Shown here: piece by piece, positions 46,884-54,356 of the stretch
Position numbering within the stretch: the first letter of the stretch is position 1
Layout of the letters: each line of letters begins with the position of its first letter
Source of the DNA: Pantoea agglomerans NBRC 102470
GTDB lineage: Bacteria > Pseudomonadota > Gammaproteobacteria > Enterobacterales > Enterobacteriaceae
DNA length: 64,000 nt
Reading direction: 5' to 3'
Assembly: GCF_001598475.1 (NCBI RefSeq)
Contig: NZ_BCZA01000007.1
Coordinates: 62,001 to 126,000, forward strand
Program-made: the position numbers and the translations under genes
Notes under the pieces: model-generated
The model's database searches: none
What the model was told of the DNA's origin: nothing
What the model saw: the letters and a program-made list of their open reading frames with translations, nothing else

Positions 46884-47525
46884 ATGGACGCAAAGACGCT
46901 CGCCGTATCAGTTGCTCATGGTATTGCTTCACTTCCGATGGATTTTTATTTGGGTATTGAAAGAACCTTTCAGGATCTCAACCTGACAGATGGCGGCAGA
47001 AACATTCAGCGCCGTAACTTCGGTGAGGATGAGAGGATGTATCGGGCTTTGAACAAGCTCTTCCGTAACAGAGCCATTCTGGGGCAGATTGCAGAGATGA
47101 TAATCAAAGACTCTCTTTCCTACCTTCCGGATCCAGCCCTTAAAAAAATCACAGATAAACTCATCGGAGCAGCGTCTTCACTGGGTTCAAGACAGTCCAT
47201 GCAGCTGGCCATTACAGGTTATCTTGGTTCAAAAGTTGTTGGAGGAATGATGGCCAGCGTGATAACGAAGTTATCACTGCGATTATGGACAGGCACCCTT
47301 GCGGGCGGCATAGTTCTGCAGGGGGTGCTTTCGCGTGCTTCTGCAGCTTCACGGCGTTTGAGGCATCAAAATCCTGAATTATGGTCAAGGCTTTACATAC
47401 TTGATTTTGAAATGCTTTACTTCCTCTTTGAAGAACCTTTAGCCAATTACATCGAGCTCGGTGAGACTCTACGTAAAAATCCTTCGAAAACGGAGCAATT
47501 TCTGGGTGCAATCGAAAATCTTTAG
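46884..47525 (+). CDS. Unknown protein, candidate pore-forming effector
   Basis: A 213-residue protein I do not recognise by family. Residues about 105-150 are hydrophobic and glycine-rich (AITGYLGSKVVGGMMASVI and LWTGTLAGGIVLQGVL), suggesting two membrane-inserting helices inside an otherwise charged helical protein with no signal peptide. The gene overlaps a small two-helix membrane protein by 65 nt, an arrangement that recalls toxin/immunity pairs. The pair sits in an AT-richer pocket flanked by repeats. A link to the Ssp6 family of T6SS pore-forming effectors is a hypothesis from architecture and size. No secretion genes are nearby. Confidence 0.6.
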   Translation: MDAKTLAVSVAHGIASLPMDFYLGIERTFQDLNLTDGGRNIQRRNFGEDERMYRALNKLFRNRAILGQIAEMIIKDSLSYLPDPALKKITDKLIGAASSLGSRQSMQLAITGYLGSKVVGGMMASVITKLSLRLWTGTLAGGIVLQGVLSRASAASRRLRHQNPELWSRLYILDFEMLYFLFEEPLANYIELGETLRKNPSKTEQFLGAIENL

Positions 47526-47709
47526 ACTAATCAGAAAAGTCATTTCTGAGTTATCAGGGGCGGTTGTTGTCAGCGCTGTAGTGATTGGAATTTTCATCGC
47601 AATATTTGCGAATGAAGGAATTATGCGCGTTATCGCCCCCTTACTCGTCTTTATCGCTGGCCTGGTTCTTTACTGGTTAGCCTGGAAGATTTCATCCAAA
47701 GAAGATTGA
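47461..47709 (+). CDS. Small two-TM membrane protein, candidate immunity partner
   Basis: An 82-residue protein with a basic N-terminus (KILRKRSNFWVQSKIFRLIRK) and two TM helices (GAVVVSAVVIGIFIAIFA and IAPLLVFIAGLVLYWLAW), so probably in the inner membrane. It starts with GTG inside the upstream gene, 65 nt before that gene's stop, in another frame; translational coupling is likely. As partner of the upstream protein it may protect against it. No family recognised. Confidence 0.6.
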   Translation: MRLYVKILRKRSNFWVQSKIFRLIRKVISELSGAVVVSAVVIGIFIAIFANEGIMRVIAPLLVFIAGLVLYWLAWKISSKED

Positions 47710-48097
47710 AACCAGGTCACTAATAAACACATTACCATCAGGGATGAAAGACTGTCGCGCATCAGCACAAGATCACCCGGTGCAGGCTCAGCGCGGGCGA
47801 TTACGCACCTCATCCCTGAGGTGCGCCCGAAGCCGGGCCAACGCTTTGCGTTGTTCAAAAACGCTCCCGGCGTTTTTGTCCGTGGCCCGCGATGCTTTGC
47901 TACAGGCATATGTTCCCATCGCTTTAAGTGTTTAAGTTGCCTCTGACTGAGACGCAAACCGGACGAACGCAAAGCTCCGGGACGCCTTTCAAAACGTTCC
48001 TGATTTACACGAAAACACGTTCCTTGCTATAACTTATCTCTCATCGGCAGGCCTGTGGCCTCCTCAGTCAGCTTAAGCGCTTATAGAGGGTACCGTT
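47710..48097. other. Gene-free 388-bp region dominated by a dispersed repeat
   Basis: Contains copy 2 of the multi-hairpin repeat and the second 27-bp fragment; the last 100 bp should hold the promoter of the 87-residue gene. No ORF supported. Confidence 0.6.
47792..47929. repeat. Multi-hairpin dispersed repeat, copy 2 (inverse to copy 1), with 27-bp fragment
   Basis: Reverse complement of 47792-47905 matches 11786-11905 closely, including AAAAACGCCGGGAGCGTTTT, CAACGC/GCGTTG and GCACCTCA/TGAGGTGC dyads. The adjoining 47903-47929 repeats 46564-46590. Confidence 0.8.
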
Positions 48098-48361
48098 ATG
48101 AATCAGACTCACTCCATTCCGGAAATTTATAATCCTGATGTGCCGTATTCAGTAAAGTGCGAGATCGTGGCGCAGCTGTGCCGTGCGCTGGCTTCCCATA
48201 AAAACATCCCGGTTAGCGCCCTGAGAAAATATCTTCTGGAAAAAACTCACGTTGATTTCGAAAATCTGGAGGATAACCCGGTAGGAATGCTGCTGCTGTA
48301 TGAGTACCTTCACTGCCAGCGCCCCTCGGTCTGCGCCCGGAATGAAAAAAACCTTCATTAA
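48098..48361 (+). CDS. Small hypothetical protein
   Basis: An 87-residue soluble protein with a helical middle (VKCEIVAQLCRALASHKNIPVSALRKYLLEKTHVDFENLEDNP written here only in part: PVSALRKYLLEKT) and a Cys/His-containing tail. No signal, TM or known motif. GAGGG lies about 8 nt before the ATG. Followed by a 200-nt hairpin-rich 3' region and a terminator. Unknown function; likely a lineage-specific gene. Confidence 0.55.
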   Translation: MNQTHSIPEIYNPDVPYSVKCEIVAQLCRALASHKNIPVSALRKYLLEKTHVDFENLEDNPVGMLLLYEYLHCQRPSVCARNEKNLH

Positions 48362-48427
48362 GCGCTGCCTCCAGCAGGGGGCCATTTAATCAAATACGCC
48401 TTCGGAGAAGAGGGCTGGAGAAGGGGC

Positions 48428-48589
48428 GGTTGAGTTGTCGCTGGCAACGGTTTCCCGAGCCAGCTCAACCTCAATATTGTCACTGGCCCGAAGGCCAGTA
48501 CAGGAAGTTACCAGTCATACTGCCATTAAAATCCTGGGGTCAGAGGGGGAGGCCGACCCGCAGGCTGGGGCCATCAGGCCCCGGTTTTT
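48428..48589 (+). ncRNA. Structured RNA or 3' UTR with three hairpins
   Basis: Successive stems: GGTTGAG/CTCAACC enclosing CTGGC/GCCAG (48428-48470), ACTGGCC-CGAA-GGCCAGT (48482-48499) and the terminator CTGGGGCC/GGCCCCGG with TTTTT (48565-48589). No ORF. It may be the 3' UTR of the 87-residue gene or a small RNA released from it. Confidence 0.35.
48565..48589 (+). terminator. Terminator overlapping the 3' end of the opposite-strand oxidoreductase gene
   Basis: An 8-bp stem with an ATCA loop and TTTTT on the plus strand. The TGA of the minus-strand gene (48576-48574) lies in the loop. Confidence 0.85.
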
Positions 48590-49731
48590 CCCAGGTTGGC
48601 GTCAAATGTTAGCCAGCTTTCACGCATGTCCACTACGCTGCGGGTTTTACGAGCCTCATCGATTTTAATTGCCGTGAGGCCCGCTTCCAGCGCGTCCACT
48701 ACTGAAACTTTCAGCGGTGTTCCCTGTTTAATATGTTTAACGATCTCTTCAGCCATCAACGCATCTGCGCCGTAATGGCCATCATACGCATTGCCGCTGT
48801 AGGCGGTATCGACCTCTTTCTCGCCGCTGCGCGCGTTGTGTACGCGGAAGTAGTTGCGCACGAAGTCGCCTTCCGCCATGCCGTCGGTGCCCATGACACA
48901 GAAACGGCGGAACTCATCCGGCACATTCAGATTGGCGTGGAAGGCCAGCGTCGCGCCGCCTTCGTACTCAATCAGGGCAGTCTGGTAGTCGACAATATCG
49001 GCATCGCTGTCGAACACCGCATCGGTGCTCGACCAGCCGCTGGGCTTCACGTGATAAAGTTCTGAGTCAGCGGTGATAGCTCCCTGCGGCGCATGAGCGG
49101 GAGTAAAGGATTTCCGGCCACCAAAGCTGGCGACGCGGATCGGGCGCTCCTGCAACAGGCCCTGATAGAGATCGATGTCGTGACAGCATTTTTCCAGAAT
49201 GTACGGGCCGGCATATTTCTCCAGACGTCGCCAGTCGCGCTGAAAGAATGCGCCGTGATAAGGCTTGATATGTTCTGTCGCCTCAATCGAGGTGATCTCA
49301 CCCAACTGACCCGCATCGCGTGCCGCCAGCAGATCGTGATAGAGCGGGGAATAGCGCAGTACCAGGCCGACCAGAATGCGCGCTTCGCCATACTGACGCA
49401 CCAGCTTCGCCATCTCCATGGTCTGCTCTTCATTGATCACCACCGGCTTTTCGGTAAACACCGTGTAACCCGCTGCCAGCGCCTGACCCACATGCTCCAG
49501 ATGCAGAAAGTTGGGAGAGCCAACCAGCACGACATCCATTCCGCCATGTTCCAGCAGAGCATCGATTGACGCAAAGGCCTGGCCGGGCGCGATACCAAAG
49601 CTGTGCAGATTAGGCAGTCCGGCGGGTGCCGGATCGTAATAACCCACTACCGAGAAGGCGTCGTCGGCTTTGCTGAACTCTTTGATCACGTGGGACAGTC
49701 GAAAGCCGAGACCGATAATGCCTACTTTCAT
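48574..49731 (-). CDS. Gfo/Idh/MocA-family oxidoreductase
   Basis: A 385-residue NAD(P)-dependent dehydrogenase of sugar derivatives. N-terminal Rossmann fold (VGIIGLGFRLSHVI), the family motif FTEKPVVINEEQ around residue 95 (EKP), and a C-terminal catalytic domain with CCHDIDLYQGLL. Members oxidise or epimerise sugars, inositols or amino sugars. The ATG at 49731 follows AGGGGT; the frame extends to 49893 without support. Divergent from a sugar kinase, with a shared operator candidate. Substrate unknown. Confidence 0.88.
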   Translation of the reverse strand: MKVGIIGLGFRLSHVIKEFSKADDAFSVVGYYDPAPAGLPNLHSFGIAPGQAFASIDALLEHGGMDVVLVGSPNFLHLEHVGQALAAGYTVFTEKPVVINEEQTMEMAKLVRQYGEARILVGLVLRYSPLYHDLLAARDAGQLGEITSIEATEHIKPYHGAFFQRDWRRLEKYAGPYILEKCCHDIDLYQGLLQERPIRVASFGGRKSFTPAHAPQGAITADSELYHVKPSGWSSTDAVFDSDADIVDYQTALIEYEGGATLAFHANLNVPDEFRRFCVMGTDGMAEGDFVRNYFRVHNARSGEKEVDTAYSGNAYDGHYGADALMAEEIVKHIKQGTPLKVSVVDALEAGLTAIKIDEARKTRSVVDMRESWLTFDANLGKTGA

Positions 49732-49868
49732 GTTAAACCCCTGCTCCTGAAATCGCATGATGCATAGCCCGCCTGTGATCGGGCGCGCCTGTTGATAATC
49801 TGACCACCAACTTATTACGACAGAAAAACTAATGTCAATAACGCACTGCGCGTTTTGCGAGGGTGTTT

Positions 49869-49931
49869 TTGTTATGACGATGTAAAATAACAAGAAAATT
49901 CAGATATGATTTTGCTATATTTATTTGTTAT
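49869..49931. promoter_or_regulatory. Candidate operator of the ROK repressor
   Basis: TTGTTAT (49869-49875) and ATAACAA (49887-49893) form a 7-bp dyad with an 11-nt spacer in the AT-rich oxidoreductase/kinase spacer. A third half, TTGTTAT, lies at 49925-49931. The spacing resembles NagC-type sites. Confidence 0.6.
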
Positions 49932-50001
49932 TGCGATTTAAGTTTTTTTATCCTATCGTTCGCTCATTATGGCTATAACCCTTAATCAGGGAAGGAAGCG
50001 C

Positions 50002-50886
50002 GTGCAACCACACTATCTTCTGGGCATTGATGGCGGCGGTACACAGTGTCGCGCGCGGTTAACCGACCTGCAGGGTCGCATCCTGGCTGAAGCCACCGGC
50101 GGGCCTGCCAACGTCTGGTCAGACTATGACGCGGCACTGACCTGCGTCGGGCAGCTGATCGAACGGGTATTGTCACAGGCGGGATTCGCCCCGGAGGCGC
50201 TGGCGCAAACCACGCTGGTGGCCGGATTAGCCGGTGCGAATGTCACCTCGGTACAGGCGCGGCTCGCCAGCTGGCAGCCTGACTGCGCGGCGTTACAGGT
50301 GGTCAGCGATGTGGAGATCGCCTGTGCGGGCGCCCATGGCGGCGCACCTGGCGCCGTCTTTATTATCGGCACCGGCAGTCAGGGAGCCGCGTGGGATGGC
50401 GATCAGTTTACGCTGCTTGGCGGCTGGGGCTTTGCCTTGTCTGACCAGGGATCGGGCGCTGAGCTGGGCCGTCGTGCGCTGCGGCTGGCGCTGCTGGCCC
50501 ATGAAGCGATTATTACCCAGAGCGCTCTTACCCGGCAGCTGATGGCGCAGTTCGACCACATTCCGGAAACCATGCTGCTCTGGACGCGCTCAGCGACGCC
50601 TGCAGACTGGGCCCGCGTGGTGCCACAGATTTTTGCGGCCGCCGACGCGGGCGATGGTCATGCACAGGATCTGCTGCATCAGACCGCAGCCGATATCGGC
50701 CTGATGGTCCGCCGTCTGACTGCCCTGAGCAGCGGACCCGTGGCGCTGATGGGGGGACTGGCCACGCCGATTCAGCGCTGGCTGGATGACGATATTCAGG
50801 CCCGGCTGGTGACGCCGCAGGGCGATGCCCTGAGCGGGGCGCTGATACTGGCGCAGCAGCTGACGCCTGCCCGATTACCGATCTGA
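50002..50886 (+). CDS. BadF/BadG-type sugar kinase (glucosamine kinase GspK-like)
   Basis: A 294-residue ASKHA kinase with phosphate loop GIDGGGTQCRARL at the N-terminus and second loop IGTGSQGAAW. Length and motifs fit GspK, which phosphorylates glucosamine, and N-acetylglucosamine kinases of the same family. I chose the GTG at 50002 because AAGGA lies 6 nt upstream; an ATG at 49969 gives 305 residues but has no ribosome site. It is followed after 40 nt by the ROK repressor gene, so the two form an operon. Confidence 0.82.
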   Translation: MQPHYLLGIDGGGTQCRARLTDLQGRILAEATGGPANVWSDYDAALTCVGQLIERVLSQAGFAPEALAQTTLVAGLAGANVTSVQARLASWQPDCAALQVVSDVEIACAGAHGGAPGAVFIIGTGSQGAAWDGDQFTLLGGWGFALSDQGSGAELGRRALRLALLAHEAIITQSALTRQLMAQFDHIPETMLLWTRSATPADWARVVPQIFAAADAGDGHAQDLLHQTAADIGLMVRRLTALSSGPVALMGGLATPIQRWLDDDIQARLVTPQGDALSGALILAQQLTPARLPI

Positions 50887-50926
50887 AGCTGGCTGAGCAT
50901 CCTCAGCCGGATAACCCGAGGAATTT

Positions 50927-52045
50927 ATGACCGCTCCCAACGTAACCGCGCGCATTCTGCGGTTGATTGTTGAAAATGCGCCGATCAGCCAGTCAGACCT
51001 GAAAGTTCGTAGCGGACTGAGCATGTCGACCGTGTCGCAGGCAACTAATCGCCTGCTGGCGCAGGAAATCGTGCAGGAGCTGGGACTGCGTCGCGTGTCG
51101 ATGGGGCGGCCAAAAACGTTGCTTGGGCTCAATCCCGATCGCGCCAGCGTGATTGGCATTCAGCTCAATGCGGAACGCAACCTGATCGTCATGACCGATC
51201 TCAGCGGCAATCTGCTGGGCGAACAGCAGATGCCGAAAGGCACGCTGACGCCGCGCCAGCTCGGCGATGCGCTGGCGAAATTCCTGCGCGGCGTTGAGGA
51301 GAAGCGGGTGGGCGCCATTGGCCTTGCCCTGTCGGGACTGGTCGATGCCGAAAACGGCTACTGTATCCGATCCAAAGTGCTCGACTGGGACAACGTCCCG
51401 ATTGCGCGCCTGCTGGAAGAGCGTTTTTCGCTGCCGGTGTTTATCGAGAATGACGCCAACGCCATGGCAATGGCGGCGCTGGTGTTTGGTCAGCTCGGCA
51501 ACGCGCAGTCGGCGGTGATCGCCACCTACGGCAAAGGGATCGGGGCGGGCATCATCCTGAATCGTCAGCTCTACCGCGGTCGTCACGGCAAGGCGGGGGA
51601 GATTGGCAACGGGCTGGTGGGCGACGGCTCACTGCGTCTGCTGGAAGATGTCGCCTCATCGCGCGCCATTCTGCAACGGCTTGCTGAGCAGGAACCGGTG
51701 GAAGGCCTCACGTTGCAGGCGCTGGATCAGCGGCCAACGCCCGAGGTGCTGGCGGTGCTGGAAGAGGCAGGACGCGAGCTGGGAATTTCACTGGCGAACC
51801 TGTCGGTGGCTTACGATCCGGATGTGGTTTATCTGGCGATGGAGCCGCACATGGCGTCACGCATTCTGCTCGATCACATCACCCAGAGCTTCCAGGCCTA
51901 CCGGCTTAAACTGACGCCGCACATGACGCCGCTGCAGTTCCTGACTGAATCGAACCGCATGTGGGCGCTGGGCGCGGCGGGTTTTGCTGTCAACCGGCTG
52001 CTTGATCTGCTGGCGGCGCAGGCCGATGAAGAGCCGGTCACCTGA
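50927..52045 (+). CDS. ROK-family transcriptional repressor (NagC/Mlc-like)
   Basis: A 372-residue protein with N-terminal winged HTH (PISQSDLKVRSGLSMSTVSQATNRLL) and a ROK sugar-binding domain (VFIENDANAMAMAAL; GKGIGAGIILNRQLYRGRHGKAGEIG). The usual ROK zinc cluster CxCGxxGCxE after HAGEIGH is absent; GLVGDGSLRLLED stands in its place. It likely represses the surrounding sugar locus and responds to a sugar or sugar phosphate. Ends at a strong terminator. Confidence 0.87.
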   Translation: MTAPNVTARILRLIVENAPISQSDLKVRSGLSMSTVSQATNRLLAQEIVQELGLRRVSMGRPKTLLGLNPDRASVIGIQLNAERNLIVMTDLSGNLLGEQQMPKGTLTPRQLGDALAKFLRGVEEKRVGAIGLALSGLVDAENGYCIRSKVLDWDNVPIARLLEERFSLPVFIENDANAMAMAALVFGQLGNAQSAVIATYGKGIGAGIILNRQLYRGRHGKAGEIGNGLVGDGSLRLLEDVASSRAILQRLAEQEPVEGLTLQALDQRPTPEVLAVLEEAGRELGISLANLSVAYDPDVVYLAMEPHMASRILLDHITQSFQAYRLKLTPHMTPLQFLTESNRMWALGAAGFAVNRLLDLLAAQADEEPVT

Positions 52046-52059
52046 GTTATCCCTCCAAT

Positions 52060-52087
52060 AAAAACGGGCGCCGCGGCGCCCGTTTTT
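52060..52087. terminator. Bidirectional terminator between the ROK and ABC ATPase genes
   Basis: AAAAACGGGCGCC/GGCGCCCGTTTTT, a 13-bp perfect stem with a 2-nt centre. Confidence 0.95.
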
Positions 52088-52102
52088 GTTTCCGCGCTTC
52101 CC

Positions 52103-53194
52103 TTAGCGCAGGCGCATTCCCTGCTCATCAAACAGCAGGCAGTGCGCGGCAGAAAAGCCCAGTTCAACCTGGGTTCCCAGATCGCGCGTGGTTGCTTCGC
52201 GCTCTTCCACCACCAGCATCTCTTCACGCCCGATATCCAGGTAGAGGTAGTTGGTGTGGCCCAGCATCTCGCCATAGGCCAGCTCGCCGTGAAAGCGCAA
52301 TGCCTCCGGCGTCTGCGCGGCAGGCTGGAAATGCTCGGGACGAATCCCCAGCGTCACGGTTTGCCCCTCGCGGCAGTCGGCGGCGATTTTCAGCACCAGC
52401 CCCTCAATCTTCAGTTCCGGCACCCGCAGCTGCACTTCACCCTCGCCCTTGGCGCTGATTTCCGCCCGCAGGAAGTTCATTTTTGGCGAGCCGATAAAGC
52501 CGGCGACAAACAGGTTATCCGGGTCGTGATAGAGCGTCAGCGGTGCGCCGACCTGCTCAATGCGGCCCTGACGCAGCACGACGATGCGGTCAGCCAGCGT
52601 CATCGCTTCCAGCTGATCGTGGGTGACATAAATCATGGTATTGCCGAGCGAGGCGTGCAGCCTCGCAATCTCAATCCGCATCTGCAAACGCAGCTCGGCA
52701 TCGAGGTTAGAGAGCGGCTCATCGAACAGGAAGATACGCGGATGACGGATAATTGCCCGGCCAATCGCCACGCGCTGCCGCTGTCCGCCAGAGAGCGCGC
52801 GCGGCAGGCGGTCGAGCAGTTCGGTGAGATGCAGGCGGGCGGCCGTCCGGGCAATCGCCTCATTGATCTCCGCCTTAGACTTCTTCATTACCTCCAGCGG
52901 ATAGGCCAGGTTGCCGCGCACCGTCATGTTGGGGTAGAGCGCATAAGACTGAAACACCATAGCAATGCCGCGCTCGGTGGCGGGCTGCTGCGTCATGTCC
53001 TGCTCCTCAATCAGCAACTGCCCGCTGCTGATCTCCTCCAGCCCGGCGATCATCCGCAGCAGCGTCGATTTGCCGCAGCCGGATGGCCCGACAAACACCA
53101 CAAATTCGCCGCTGTTGATCGTCAGATCGATGCCATGAATGACATTAACGTGTTCATAAGACTTTTTCACATTCTGCAAGCGCAGGCTGGTCAT
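52103..53194 (-). CDS. Sugar ABC transporter ATPase (MalK/UgpC type)
   Basis: A 363-residue CUT1-family ATPase. Walker A GPSGCGKST (38-46), signature LSGGQRQRVAIGRA, Walker B IFLFDEPLSNLD, H-loop VTHDQLEAM and a C-terminal OB/TOBE regulatory part. It should energise the permeases encoded at 55.7-57.4 kb on the other strand. Starts 12 nt after the acetyltransferase gene, so they form an operon. Confidence 0.92.
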   Translation of the reverse strand: MTSLRLQNVKKSYEHVNVIHGIDLTINSGEFVVFVGPSGCGKSTLLRMIAGLEEISSGQLLIEEQDMTQQPATERGIAMVFQSYALYPNMTVRGNLAYPLEVMKKSKAEINEAIARTAARLHLTELLDRLPRALSGGQRQRVAIGRAIIRHPRIFLFDEPLSNLDAELRLQMRIEIARLHASLGNTMIYVTHDQLEAMTLADRIVVLRQGRIEQVGAPLTLYHDPDNLFVAGFIGSPKMNFLRAEISAKGEGEVQLRVPELKIEGLVLKIAADCREGQTVTLGIRPEHFQPAAQTPEALRFHGELAYGEMLGHTNYLYLDIGREEMLVVEEREATTRDLGTQVELGFSAAHCLLFDEQGMRLR

Positions 53195-53206
53195 CGGCTA
53201 CCTCAC

Positions 53207-53806
53207 TCAGAGTAACTGGCCCATGTAGATGGCATTGCTGCGCAGGATTGGGGTGAACCCCATGCGCTGATAAAAGGCACAGACCTGCTCATTCTGCAGG
53301 CTGACGCCAAGATGGACACCGCTGACACCGGCAGCGCGCAGCGCCGCCAGCTCATGCTCAATCATCCGGCGACCCCAGCCGCCTTTCTGTGCCGCCGGCA
53401 GCAGGTTGATATGCAGATGAGCGGGCCACTGCGTCACCAGCGTGTCAGCGGCCTGGTCAGGATGGCGGATCGCATCGAGCACTTTGCTGTCGAGCGGCGC
53501 GCTGGCGCTGCGATCACGATATTTCTCCTGCAGCTGCGGCCACCATTCGGCCTGTAGCTGCGCTTCAAACGCGCGGGTATCGGGCGCGGCGACCACATAA
53601 CCCTGCACCTCACCGTCCCGCTCCAGCACAAAAGCAAAGTCAGGCGCGAAACGCGCATAAGGCACAGCAAAACGCTGGCCGGGATAGTCAGGATCGGAAT
53701 AGAGCGCGCGGGCATCGCCACCTGCATCGGCTGTTTCCAGGCAGATGCGGTAGAGCGCCGGGTAGTCCGCCGGGGTGGCCGGACGAATGACACCTTGATT
53801 CGCCAT
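53207..53806 (-). CDS. GNAT-family acetyltransferase
   Basis: A 199-residue N-acetyltransferase with acetyl-CoA loop QKGGWGRRMIEHELAALRAAG and the end NEQVCAFYQRMGFTPI. The segment WPAHLHINLLPAAQ before the loop and the long N-terminal part recall the acetyltransferase-like domain attached to O-GlcNAcases. Its place at the head of an operon with a sugar ABC ATPase suggests acetylation of an amino sugar, which is inference. ATG start after a weak ribosome site. Confidence 0.8.
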   Translation of the reverse strand: MANQGVIRPATPADYPALYRICLETADAGGDARALYSDPDYPGQRFAVPYARFAPDFAFVLERDGEVQGYVVAAPDTRAFEAQLQAEWWPQLQEKYRDRSASAPLDSKVLDAIRHPDQAADTLVTQWPAHLHINLLPAAQKGGWGRRMIEHELAALRAAGVSGVHLGVSLQNEQVCAFYQRMGFTPILRSNAIYMGQLL

Positions 53807-54356
53807 GGTGAATTCTCGTGAGTGAGTGAATCGGTCAGGGATTGAACAGATCCGCAGATAAAAGTTACGTTAATGAAAGTGGACTTAGTTTTCAAGATAG
53901 AATAATTACCTTATCTCACTAACACGGGCGCTTCGGCAATGTTTACCGGCATCGGGATGCACAACTGTGATCGCCAACACGCCCGGGTCATGGCGGCTGG
54001 CAGCAGATTCACGGCCAGTGAAAGGGGAAAAGTGTGAGCGTGATAGGATTTTCGTATGTTTTATCAGGATGTTATTTTGCAATGATTGCACTGGCATCTC
54101 CTGCTGCAGAAAAAGTAGCTGGCGACGCACCGCCACGATTAATCGCGTAAATGCCAGCGCAGTGTGCTGAATTTCACGCCATGTCGCTGTTTATTTGCGC
54201 GTGCTCACAGCGTTGCAATTCCCCGCGCAGGCTGTTTGACTTTATTTTTTTATTAAAGTAAGTATGAGTGAGTGCGTTTGTGTGCGGCTGCAGCCTGCAG
54301 GATGTCAGGCGGTGAGATGAAAGGATGCCGATCCTGGTCTGAAGAAGGTGAGCATA
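53807..54356. promoter_or_regulatory. Divergent control region of the ABC importer
   Basis: 550 bp without a supported gene between the GNAT and binding-protein genes. A -35-like TTGACT at about 54237 lies before an AT-rich tract and TAAGTAT, a plausible promoter for the binding protein. Its left part is AT-rich beside the GNAT start. I see no full copy of the TTGTTAT dyad here, only single TGTTAT halves. Confidence 0.45.
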
